Program-made: the position numbers and the translations under genes | The notes under the pieces: model-generated | The model's input: only the letters and a program-made list of their open reading frames with translations | The model's database searches: none | What the model was told of the DNA's origin: nothing | Shown: one piece after another, positions 8,018-15,865 of the stretch | Layout of the letters: every line of letters begins with the position of its first letter | Position numbering within the stretch: the first letter of the stretch is position 1 | Assembly: GCA_947474495.1 (NCBI GenBank) | Contig: CANJIM010000034.1 | Span: 1 to 32,024, forward strand | DNA from: Rhodospirillaceae bacterium | GTDB taxonomy: Bacteria; Pseudomonadota; Alphaproteobacteria; SMXQ01 | Length of the DNA stretch: 32,024 nt | Direction: 5' to 3'

Positions 8018-8969
8018 ATGGAAAATCTCAACGATATCCAGATATTTGCCAGCGTCGTCGACAAGGGCGGATTTTCGGCTGCGGCGCGCGAGCTTGGCCT
8101 GTCGCCGTCGTTTGTCTCTAAGCGCGTACGCTTCTTAGAGGAAAGCTTGCAGATCCAATTACTCAACCGATCGACGCATTTCGTCGCCCTGACGGAATCG
8201 GGCCAGATCTTTTACGAGCGTTGCTCGGAAGCGATGCGTTTGTTGAGTTGGGCGAAGGATGAGGCGCCGGAGAAAGCCAACAAGCTGAAAGGGCGCTTGC
8301 GCATCTTTGCGGCACTTGGGCTTGGCGAGTATGTGTTGTGGCGGATCGTTTCGAATTTCACGAAACGCTTTCCGGATATCACCGTGGAGTTCGAGGTTGG
8401 CAATCGCGCCACCAACGTTCTTGAATCGGAAGTCGACATAGCCTTCCGCAGCGCAGATCTCGCCGATTCCAGCTTGCAGAAACGAGACTTCGGCACGCTG
8501 CATTATCACCTATGCGCGTCACCTGCCTATCTGGCAAGCGCCGGCACGCCTGCCTTGCCGCGCTTCAACTGTCTGATCCATTTGGCGCAGCATCCCACCG
8601 ACCGTTGGCGCTTCAAGGATGCGGCAGGCGCGGTCTATGTGGTGAAGGTGAACGGGGATGTTGCATACCAACAGCAGCGTGACTGTGCATGGCGCCTGTG
8701 AGCTTGGCGTCGGCATTGCGCGCCTGCCCGCCTATACCGCGCTCGACGGCATCGCCAATGGCCGCTTGGTCGAATTATTTCCGGGCGAGTTGCACTTTGA
8801 GCGGGCAATCAAGGCGTTCTATCCACGTACGGCCCATACGCCGTCGAAGATCGCGGCCTTCTTGGATTTCACACAAGATTGCTTGGCATTGGACCAGGGG
8901 CAGCTGGCCGTGCTGCCAGCGCCGCATTGTGAGTTGCAGCAAGAGTTGACCGACGTGTCGCTGAAGTAG
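8018..8969 (+). pseudogene. LysR-family regulator, interrupted by a +1 frameshift
   Basis: Translation from ATG 8018 (AGGAAG overlaps the previous gene's stop) gives an intact LysR DNA-binding domain and most of the ligand domain, then runs out of frame near base 8655 and stops at 8701. The expected C-terminus continues in the next frame, LHTNSSVTVHG... GVGIARLPAYTALDG, to TAG at 8967-8969. Aligned with the neighbouring paralogue (KGDLRSNSG against NGDLHTNSS), removing one base between 8653 and 8661 restores a co-linear protein of about 316 residues. A run of four G (8654-8657) lies there, so a homopolymer sequencing error is as likely as a real mutation. If real, the product would lack the end of the effector domain while keeping DNA binding. 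Confidence 0.75.
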
Positions 8970-9086
8970 GCCGTCGCCCCCTCTTCGTCCTGCTGGAAAG
9001 ACAGCATTTCCAACTGGGCGGATACCCGCCTGCGTCTTGCGGGATTAACCTTCTGAAAAAGCTTTAATTAAGGGAGGGAAAGCGCC

Positions 9087-9917
9087 ATGGCGCTATGCGA
9101 GGGCTTTAGCCACCTTGTGCTACCCGTGGCCGACCTTGACCGGTCGGAAAAGTTCTACCAGTCGGTGTTCGGCCTCGAGCTCGTCGGTCGGAATCTCGTG
9201 TCAGAAGGCGAAGCCAATTCGCTGATGAAGGCCGATAGCCGACAGATGGTGCTGTTCATTCAGACGCCCGCCGATCAAGTGCGCATCGAGCGCGAAGGCG
9301 CCAATTCGACACACCATGCCTGGCTGGTCAAAACCCCGGCTGAATACAAGCGAATTGAAAAGCGCCTGAGCGAGCAGGGCTTTGACGTCAGCGACTACCG
9401 CGCCGCGTTCCGCGCCGCCGGCCAGTATAGCGTCGATCTCGTCGATCCCGACGGCCATCGCTGGCAGATTCAGGCGCAGGGTCCCGAGGCCACGGACGTG
9501 CGCGTCGAGAAGGCCGGCGTCATCAATTGCGGGCCGGCGGACCAATATAAGCTCAAGGACATCAAGCTGTTCAAGGAGCACAAGTTTTTCATCGTGCGCT
9601 TGGAAGAGGGAATTCTTGCGCTGTCGCAATGGTGCACCCATCAGAATGGGCTGATGAAGTGGCGCGACAACTTCTACGACTTCTACTGCCCGAAGCACGG
9701 CGCGACCTTCAACCGCGAGGGCGAAGGCACCGGTTCGGTGTTGAAGCTGCCGCCGCTGCGTCTGCATCCGGTCCAAATCAACGATAAGGGCGAAGTCGAG
9801 GTCGATACGGACCGCGTCATCCTGCGCCGCAACTTCGACGCGGCCCAGGTGGTCCCCATGGTCTGCGGCGCCAAGCTGCAGGTCGATAAACTCAAATTCG
9901 TGAAGGAGGTCGTGTAA
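9087..9917 (+). CDS. VOC (glyoxalase-fold) and Rieske [2Fe-2S] fusion protein
   Basis: A 276-residue two-domain protein. Residues 1-130 are a VOC module (FSHLVLPVADLDRSEKFY, then VDLVDPDGHRW). Residues about 143-250 form a Rieske domain whose cluster ligands are visible as C183-T-H185 and C201-P-K-H204, separated by 15 residues, the classical CxH-x15-CxxH pattern. In the VOC half the usual final metal ligand Glu (DPDGxxxE) is replaced by Gln128 or Gln130 (RWQIQAQ), so its metal site may be altered. A Rieske centre carries one electron, often to an oxygenase; its fusion to a VOC fold is unusual. GGGAGGG precedes the ATG, and the stop overlaps the next start (TAATG), so the pair is coupled. The reaction is unknown. 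Confidence 0.8.
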   Translation: MALCEGFSHLVLPVADLDRSEKFYQSVFGLELVGRNLVSEGEANSLMKADSRQMVLFIQTPADQVRIEREGANSTHHAWLVKTPAEYKRIEKRLSEQGFDVSDYRAAFRAAGQYSVDLVDPDGHRWQIQAQGPEATDVRVEKAGVINCGPADQYKLKDIKLFKEHKFFIVRLEEGILALSQWCTHQNGLMKWRDNFYDFYCPKHGATFNREGEGTGSVLKLPPLRLHPVQINDKGEVEVDTDRVILRRNFDAAQVVPMVCGAKLQVDKLKFVKEVV

Positions 9918-10390
9918 TGGCCGACATGAACAGCATCAGCCACAGCGTCATTTGCGTCGACGACCTGCACGCGGCGCATGAATTCTACGAGAACGTGATG
10001 GGGACGAAACGCACATCCTCTGTCTGCTTCGAGACAGAAGACACGCTACGCGGCCGTTCCGTCCACGACACCTACATCATTTCCGAGGATTTCGTGTTCT
10101 TCGTGGCCCTGGCGGAAAAGAAGCTTCCCAAGCCGCCGGCCGACCAGCATCGCGGCCTCGATGGTTTTCGTAGCGCCTTTTTCGTGCGGAAAGCGCAATT
10201 CGACAAGACCGTCGCGGCGTTGAAAGAGCGCGGCATTGGCTTCGAAGGCCCGATCAACCATTCGGAAAAGGGCCCTTTCGGCCAGTCCGTCTACTTCAAG
10301 GATCCCTCAGGCAATTTTTTCGAATGCCTGTGGCGGCGCGACGAGGGCACGCCGGCCTTCGAGAAGCCGTACTTCCTCGGTCTCGGTTGA
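9917..10390 (+). CDS. VOC-family protein (single domain)
   Basis: A 157-residue VOC protein made of two beta-alpha-beta-beta-beta repeats. It opens ISHSVICVDDLHAAHEFYENVMG and ends VYFKDPSGNFFECLW, so His9 and Glu136 occupy the first and last metal-ligand places. The middle histidine position (DGFRSAFFV) is not clearly kept. VOC proteins include extradiol dioxygenases, epimerases, glyoxalases and resistance proteins, so the fold alone does not give the reaction. It shares one base with the preceding gene (TAATG at 9915-9919) and is followed 13 bases later by another VOC gene, so three VOC proteins are made together. Confidence 0.8.
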   Translation: MADMNSISHSVICVDDLHAAHEFYENVMGTKRTSSVCFETEDTLRGRSVHDTYIISEDFVFFVALAEKKLPKPPADQHRGLDGFRSAFFVRKAQFDKTVAALKERGIGFEGPINHSEKGPFGQSVYFKDPSGNFFECLWRRDEGTPAFEKPYFLGLG

Positions 10391-10403
10391 GAGGTCAGGC
10401 AGC

Positions 10404-11312
10404 ATGAGCTTGAAAGAGAGTGCGGCTTCGCCCGTCGAAGGGCTGAGCCATCTGATCATCGAGACGCCGGACATCAAAGCGGCGCAGGGATTCTATACAA
10501 AGCTCTTCGGCTTCGTACCGGCGGGGCAGGACATGTGGGCGGGCTGCGAGCGCAGCTCCACCTTGCGCACGCCGTCCGGGCAGTATCTGGTCTTGGCCGA
10601 CGTCAAGCCGCTAAAGGAGGATCTCGCTGTTTCAGCGGTCCATCAGGCCTATGCGGTCTCGCCAGCGGCGCGCGAACAGATCTTGGGGGCGGTCCGCGCC
10701 GATGGCAAAGAGGTCTTCGGCTATCGCGAAGATCGCCCGTCGGAGGCGGACGACAATGTCTACATCACCGATCCTTGCGGCAACAGGGTGCAGTTGTTGG
10801 CCCGCGCCAACGGCAAGGTCGGATCGATCGATCACGTCGCCATCGAAGTGAATGACATCCTCTGGTCGGAAGAGGCCTTTGGCAAATGGCTGTCGATGCC
10901 AATTGAGCATCGCGTCGGTTGGGCGGCGAAGGATTATGTCGAGGCCAAGGCCGCCGGCGAGGCGAGCGCCATCCCTGGCTCGCGCTACTGGAACGAGCGT
11001 TATTCGCAGTTCGAAACCGAACGCAAGGCGCTGCGTCCCACGCCGCAGCTCTATTTCTCGCTCAACTCGGGTTCGAGCGTCGCGGTTTATCTGGCGAACC
11101 GCAACTATCAATCGACGCCCGATACACAGCGTCTCGGTACGCCGCGGCTCGGCCTGCGCCTGCAGAAGGGTGGCGTCGACGCGGTGGCACGCACGCTTGA
11201 AGACAAGCGGGTCAAGTTCGAGGGGCCGGTGAAGCATGGTGCCAACATGCCGATCTCTCGGTCGCTTTACATGCGCGACCTGGGCGGCAATTTCGTCGAG
11301 TTCACGGAGTAG
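10404..11312 (+). CDS. VOC-family protein with two tandem VOC modules
   Basis: A 302-residue protein with an N-terminal VOC module (about 12-135: LSHLIIETPDIKAAQGFY to VYITDPCGNRVQLLA) and a second one (about 140-302: IDHVAIEVNDILWSEEAF to YMRDLGGNFVEFTE). Two modules in about 300 residues is the size of type I extradiol ring-cleavage dioxygenases. In module 2, His144 and Glu299 match the first and third iron ligands of those enzymes, but the middle His is not evident (PRLGLRLQKG), so ring cleavage cannot be claimed. In module 1 the last ligand is Gln130. ATG 10404 lies 13 bases after the previous stop and fits the domain start; longer readings cross into the previous gene. Confidence 0.75.
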   Translation: MSLKESAASPVEGLSHLIIETPDIKAAQGFYTKLFGFVPAGQDMWAGCERSSTLRTPSGQYLVLADVKPLKEDLAVSAVHQAYAVSPAAREQILGAVRADGKEVFGYREDRPSEADDNVYITDPCGNRVQLLARANGKVGSIDHVAIEVNDILWSEEAFGKWLSMPIEHRVGWAAKDYVEAKAAGEASAIPGSRYWNERYSQFETERKALRPTPQLYFSLNSGSSVAVYLANRNYQSTPDTQRLGTPRLGLRLQKGGVDAVARTLEDKRVKFEGPVKHGANMPISRSLYMRDLGGNFVEFTE

Positions 11313-11390
11313 GCATAGCGCGTCATCCGGCGCGAAAAGACACGATCGAGCGGCAGAAGCCGCCGACGATAAACCGAGGGAGAGAACGTC

Positions 11391-12779
11391 ATGAAAGCCA
11401 GCGTGCGGGGCGTGCTGTCGGCGCCCATGTGGGGCGCCCTGTTGATCGGCGGCTGGATGGCGGCAGGGTCTGCCATGGCCGCCGACCTGCCGAAGGCGAC
11501 GCAAGAGATGCTTGCCAAGATGAAACTCGATCCGGCGACCTTGGTCGGACTCAACGAGGAAGTCGAAAACATTCCCGCCGCCGTCCTTGAAGGCGCTAAG
11601 AAAGAAAAGCGAGTCGACATTAGCGGCTCGATGGATGTCCGCGAATTCAACGTCATGACGCAATCCTTCAAGGAGCGCTATCCGTTCCTCGATGTGCGTT
11701 ACAGCAGCGGCGATCAGTTCTCGCGCAACATCCGGCCGCTCATCGCCTATCGCGAAGGACGCGTGTTGGTCGATATCGTCGAAGGCCTCGGCGTCAATCT
11801 CTCGGATTACAAGCAGGCCGGCGCGTTGCTCAAGCTCGACGGGATTCCGAATTCGGCGAACGTGCCGGCGGAAATGAACGACAAGGACGGCTATTACGTC
11901 GGTCCGCGTATCCGCCATTGGTGCATGACCTACAACACCAACAAGGTGAAGGTCGATGAGTTGCCCAAGACCTGGGACGACGTGGTCAATATGCCGCAGT
12001 TGCGCAATGGCCGCATGGGCCTCGGCAATCGACCGAACAATTTCATGATCATGCTGTGGGGCGTGAAAGGCCCCGAATGGTCGAACGACTTCATGAACAA
12101 GCTGTTCAACGTCGTCAAGCCGCAGTTGCGCAAAGAGGGTGCCGACGCGCTGGTCTCGCTGGTCGCGGCGGGCGAGATGGACATCTCCTTCCCGACTGCG
12201 TCCTACCGCACCGCGCAGTCGGTCGCCAAGGGCGCTCCGATCTCCTGGTGGTGCCCGACCCCGGTTCCGGTGTCGTCATCGGCCATGGTCATCATGAACA
12301 AGAGCCCGCATCCCAACGCGGCCAAGCTCTACATCAACTGGTTCCTCTCCAAGGAAGGCCAGATCGCGCAGAACTACGCCGACGGCTCGCCGCCGATCCA
12401 TCGCGACCTGCAGCAGCCGGTGTTCCTGCTCTATCCCGAGCAGACCATCAACCGCGAAGCCGCACCGCGTACGCCGCAATTGCTCGAAGAGGAAATGCCG
12501 AAGGTTGCCAAGCTGTGGGACACCTATTGGCTCGGCGGCAAGGAGCGCGGCCCGCAGACGGTCAGTACCGGCCTGATGGCGGTCAACAAGGCCGGCGGCG
12601 AGATCAAATTCCAAGGCGGCAACGATGCCATGGAAACGCTGGCGGTCAACGCCAGTCGCACCAAGATCTCCATCGCCGGCAAGGAAGCCAAGCGTGGGGA
12701 CCTGAAAGCCGGCATGAGCTGCAAGATCAGCTATGGCGGCGGCGCTCAGGGCGAAGTGCAGGAAATCGCCTGCGAATAA
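11391..12779 (+). CDS. ABC transporter solute-binding protein with C-terminal extension
   Basis: A 462-residue periplasmic protein. The signal peptide ends at AGSAMA (about residue 30). The body follows the family-1 binding-protein pattern (EGAKKEKRVDISGSMD, PNAAKLYINWFLSKEGQIAQ), related to the protein at 1113 but about 80 residues longer. The last 65 or so residues (398-462) look like a separate small beta domain: TLAVNASRTKISIAGKEA, then GDLKAGMSCKISYGG, ending QEIACE, with two cysteines (444 and 461) that could pair in the periplasm. The pattern recalls small DUF5666-like beta domains, which I offer only as a resemblance. The region holding FbpA's iron tyrosines reads AGEMDISFPTASYRT, without a tyrosine pair. 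GAGGGAGAG precedes the ATG. It should serve the permease at 14032. Confidence 0.85.
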   Translation: MKASVRGVLSAPMWGALLIGGWMAAGSAMAADLPKATQEMLAKMKLDPATLVGLNEEVENIPAAVLEGAKKEKRVDISGSMDVREFNVMTQSFKERYPFLDVRYSSGDQFSRNIRPLIAYREGRVLVDIVEGLGVNLSDYKQAGALLKLDGIPNSANVPAEMNDKDGYYVGPRIRHWCMTYNTNKVKVDELPKTWDDVVNMPQLRNGRMGLGNRPNNFMIMLWGVKGPEWSNDFMNKLFNVVKPQLRKEGADALVSLVAAGEMDISFPTASYRTAQSVAKGAPISWWCPTPVPVSSSAMVIMNKSPHPNAAKLYINWFLSKEGQIAQNYADGSPPIHRDLQQPVFLLYPEQTINREAAPRTPQLLEEEMPKVAKLWDTYWLGGKERGPQTVSTGLMAVNKAGGEIKFQGGNDAMETLAVNASRTKISIAGKEAKRGDLKAGMSCKISYGGGAQGEVQEIACE

Positions 12780-12788
12780 GGAGTTCGT

Positions 12789-14018
12789 ATGTCGGATATT
12801 CTCTCCGCGCCTCGCTCTGCCGCTTCGCGGCCGGGCGAGGTGCCGCGGCCGTCTCTGGCCGAGCGCGACCGCCGTCATGCCTTGATCCGCGCAGGCATGG
12901 CGCGCGACGGGCTTGATCTGCTGGTTCTGTCGCCCAACACGGCGCGTTGGGGCCAGATGATGGCCGATTCGCGCTACGTCACCGCCATCGGCGGCTTCGC
13001 CACGGAAGTGCTGACCGTGGTGCCGCTGAAAGGCGACATCACCGCCTATGTCTATAACCGGGCGGATTGGTGGAAGCGCGAAGTCGACTGGATTTCCGAC
13101 GTGCGCGATGGCCGTAACAAATGGGCCGAGAACGTCGTCGAGCGGGCGCGTGAACTGGGCTTGGATAAGGGTCGCATCGGCATCTCAGGCATTTCCGGCC
13201 TCGCCCGCGCGCCGAGCGGCACCGTCACCTTCGCCACTATCACGGGCATTCAGGAAGCGCTGCCGCAAGCCGAGGTCGTCAACGCCACGGCCTTGATGCA
13301 GGACGTCCGCATGCTCAAAAGCGACGAGGAGATCGGGCTGCTGGAGCAGTCCGCCGCCATCGTCGAGAAGATGATCGACGTCTGCGTCCGCACTGCCAAG
13401 CCGGGCGTCAGCGAGAAGGAGCTCTACGCCCAGATGACGGCGACCCTGCTCGCCAATGACGGCGAGTTGCCGAACTTCCTGCTGTTCGCCACCGGCCCGG
13501 GCCTGCGCCGCTCGTCCTTCGTGCCGACCAACCGCATCGTCGAGGCGGGCGACCGCATCATCAACGAGATCGAGGCGAAATACGCCGGCTATGGTGCCCA
13601 GGCCGTGGCCCCGATGACGCTCGGCAGGCCCGACCCCCTGTTCGCCGAGATGGTCGGCCTGTCGCGCCTCTGCTTCGACGCGGTACTGGCGGCGATGAAG
13701 CCGGGCGTCACCTTCGGCCAGTTGCTCAAGGTCTATGCCGACGTCGTCGCCAAGGAAGGCCAAGGCCGCTTCGGCACCGGTATTCCACTGATGCACGCGC
13801 GCGGCCTAGGCGACGACGGGCCGGCATTGCTGCGCAAGTCAGACCTGGAAACTTTTCAAAGCATTCCGCTGCAGAAGGGCATGACCTTCATCATGAAGCC
13901 GCGTCTCGTCGAGATCGACGGCAAGGAACGCGCCAGCCTCGGCGATACGGTGGCGGTCACCGCCACCGGCGCCAAGCGTCTCGGCAAACGGCCGCTCGAA
14001 CTGATCGTGATCGATTGA
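12789..14018 (+). CDS. M24 (creatinase/aminopeptidase P-fold) protein without metal ligands
   Basis: A 409-residue protein with a creatinase-type N-terminal domain (about 28-165) and a C-terminal pita-bread domain (about 180-405), the layout of Xaa-Pro peptidases, creatinase and ectoine hydrolase. Reading the five M24 metal positions from their motifs gives Glu260 for Asp, Gln271 for Asp (EIEAKYAGYGAQ), Thr330 for His (FGTGIP), Lys370 for Glu (GMTFIMKP) and Gly385 for Glu (ASLGDTV). All five are replaced, so a dinuclear metallopeptidase is unlikely. Creatinase is a known metal-free enzyme of this fold, so an amidino- or amidohydrolase or a binding role is possible. AAGGAG overlaps the upstream stop; the gene lies between a binding protein and its permease. 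Confidence 0.8.
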   Translation: MSDILSAPRSAASRPGEVPRPSLAERDRRHALIRAGMARDGLDLLVLSPNTARWGQMMADSRYVTAIGGFATEVLTVVPLKGDITAYVYNRADWWKREVDWISDVRDGRNKWAENVVERARELGLDKGRIGISGISGLARAPSGTVTFATITGIQEALPQAEVVNATALMQDVRMLKSDEEIGLLEQSAAIVEKMIDVCVRTAKPGVSEKELYAQMTATLLANDGELPNFLLFATGPGLRRSSFVPTNRIVEAGDRIINEIEAKYAGYGAQAVAPMTLGRPDPLFAEMVGLSRLCFDAVLAAMKPGVTFGQLLKVYADVVAKEGQGRFGTGIPLMHARGLGDDGPALLRKSDLETFQSIPLQKGMTFIMKPRLVEIDGKERASLGDTVAVTATGAKRLGKRPLELIVID

Positions 14019-14031
14019 ACGGAGCCCGGCG

Positions 14032-15810
14032 ATGACAGCCATTTTGACCGAGCCGACGGCCAAGCCGGCGAAGATCGTGTGGCCGCGCCTCGCCCAATTC
14101 CACCTGTGGCATTGGCTCGTCTTCCTGGTCGTGCTCGCGTTGGTCAGCCTACCGCTCGGTTTCCTCGTGCTCGGCAGCTTCTCGACGGCGTCCCTGCCGA
14201 CGGATTTCTCCTTCGCGCGGATGGACCTCAGCAATTACGAGGATGTCTGGTTCGATCCGACGACCTATCCGCTGTTCGTCAATACGGCGATCTATGTGAC
14301 GGGCTCGACGGCAATCGGGCTCAGTATCGCGGTGACGCTTGCTTGGCTCGTCGAGCGGACCAACATTCCCGGCAAGATGTGGATATACGGCTTCGTGCCG
14401 ATGACGCTGGCCATGCCCGGCATGTTGCAGGCGATGGCTTGGGTGCTGCTGCTGTCGCCGAAGATCGGCTTCATCAACTTGGCCGCTATGTGGGCCTTCA
14501 ACCTCGAGAAGATGCCGTTCACCGTCTATTCGATCACCGGCATGGTGGTGATCGAGGGCATCCGCCTTGTGCCGACGGCCTTCCTCATGCTCGTGCCGCT
14601 GTTGCGCTCGATGGACCCGACCTTGGAAGAGGCCGCCGCCATGAGCGGTGCCGGCCCGTTGTCGATGCTGCGCCGCGTGACGTTCCGACTGATGCTGCCG
14701 GGCCTGCTCGCCGTGCTGATCTATCAGGCGATGACGGCATTGGAGGTCTTCGAGGTGCCGGGCATTCTCGGCATTCCGGGCGGCATTTACGTCTTCTCGA
14801 CGAAGATCTATGCCGTACTGCACACAGCGACCGGCATTCCCGAATATGGCAAGGCCAACGCCTTGGCGCTGATCTACGTGGTGATCGCCGTCGTCGCGAC
14901 GACGCTCTATTCGCGCGTCATCGCCAAGTCGGAGAAATACACCATCGTCACGGGTAAGGGTTACCGGCCGCGTGAAATGGATCTCGGCCGGTGGAAATGG
15001 CCGGCCATCGCCCTGATCGCGGCGTTCTTGCTGGTATCGATCATCCTGCCCTTCTTCGTCCTGCTTTATGTGTCTTTCCTGCCCTTCATGCAGGTGCCGA
15101 CGACGGCGGCCTTCAAGTCGATGAGCTTCGAGAACTATCTCGAACTCGGCCGGCAGGAGTTAATCGGTCGGGTCATGCTCAACACCGTCATCATGGTGGT
15201 GATTACCTCGACCATGACGGTGATTGTCTCCTTCCTGATTTCGACGATCGTCGTGCGCAGCAAATTCTGGGGCCGCAAAGTCCTCGACCAGATGGCTTTC
15301 CTGCCCCATGCGGTGCCGGGCATCGTCATGGGCCTGGCCTTCCTCTGGGTCTTCCTGCGGCTCGACAATTACGGCATCGACATCCACGGCGGCATCCTGG
15401 CGATATCCATCGCCTTCACCGTGAGCTTCATGTCCTATGGCACGCGCGCCACCAATGCCGCCATCCTGCAAATCCATAAGGACTTGGAAGAGGCGGCGCA
15501 GGTCTCCGGCGCGCCTTACTGGCGCACCATGTGGCGCGTATTCTTCCCCTTGATGATGCCGACCTTGGTCGGTGTCTGGGTGTGGTCGATGTTGCATGCG
15601 GTGCGGCAGGCCGGCACGCCCCTGATCCTCTACGAAGGCTCGGACAATCAGGTGCTCGGCGTCTTCATCTGGAATCTATGGGATCGCGGCGAGATTCCGA
15701 TCGTCGGCGCGATCGGCGTGCTACTGATCCTCGGCCTCTTGGTCATCACCATGCTGCTGCGCTTCATGGGCTTCGGCCGCGGCGCCCATGTGCAGAAAAC
15801 CAAGGGCTAA
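14032..15810 (+). CDS. ABC transporter permease, two fused permease domains (second copy)
   Basis: A 592-residue inner-membrane protein with two permease domains joined head to tail. The ATPase-contact EAA loops are EEAAAMSGAGPLSMLRRV and EEAAQVSGAPYWRTMWRV. The first 30 residues (AILTEPTAKPAKIVWPRLAQ) are a cytoplasmic leader. The layout is the same as the permease at 2926, though the two differ clearly in sequence, so they are diverged paralogues rather than a recent copy. No ATPase gene follows: a terminator starts within 20 bases of the stop and the next gene is on the other strand. The likely energising subunit is the ATPase at 4662. The start follows the M24 stop by 13 bases. Confidence 0.9.
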   Translation: MTAILTEPTAKPAKIVWPRLAQFHLWHWLVFLVVLALVSLPLGFLVLGSFSTASLPTDFSFARMDLSNYEDVWFDPTTYPLFVNTAIYVTGSTAIGLSIAVTLAWLVERTNIPGKMWIYGFVPMTLAMPGMLQAMAWVLLLSPKIGFINLAAMWAFNLEKMPFTVYSITGMVVIEGIRLVPTAFLMLVPLLRSMDPTLEEAAAMSGAGPLSMLRRVTFRLMLPGLLAVLIYQAMTALEVFEVPGILGIPGGIYVFSTKIYAVLHTATGIPEYGKANALALIYVVIAVVATTLYSRVIAKSEKYTIVTGKGYRPREMDLGRWKWPAIALIAAFLLVSIILPFFVLLYVSFLPFMQVPTTAAFKSMSFENYLELGRQELIGRVMLNTVIMVVITSTMTVIVSFLISTIVVRSKFWGRKVLDQMAFLPHAVPGIVMGLAFLWVFLRLDNYGIDIHGGILAISIAFTVSFMSYGTRATNAAILQIHKDLEEAAQVSGAPYWRTMWRVFFPLMMPTLVGVWVWSMLHAVRQAGTPLILYEGSDNQVLGVFIWNLWDRGEIPIVGAIGVLLILGLLVITMLLRFMGFGRGAHVQKTKG

Positions 15811-15828
15811 AATATTGTTAAATAAGGG

Positions 15829-15865
15829 AAAACTGCCTGTCTCGAGATAAAGACAGGCGGTTTTT
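15829..15865. terminator. Bidirectional intrinsic terminator between convergent genes
   Basis: GCCTGTCT (15835-15842) pairs with AGACAGGC (15851-15858) around an 8-base loop. The stem extends through a G-T pair into an A run on the left and TTTTT on the right, so it can terminate transcription from both sides. It ends the long cluster and the minus-strand msrB unit, and its T-run touches the msrB stop codon. Confidence 0.9.

Noticed and set aside
9016-9031. Short hairpin GGCGG-atac-CCGCC before the VOC-Rieske gene
   Set aside because: Only five base pairs and no T-run; expected by chance in GC-rich DNA.
10404-11312. Type I extradiol dioxygenase
   Set aside because: Size and two-module layout fit, and His144 and Glu299 are in place, but the middle iron-binding His cannot be seen.
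10632-11918. A 428-codon minus-strand open frame across the VOC and binding-protein genes
   Set aside because: It covers parts of two clear plus-strand genes and the gap between them, and its sequence has no family motif.
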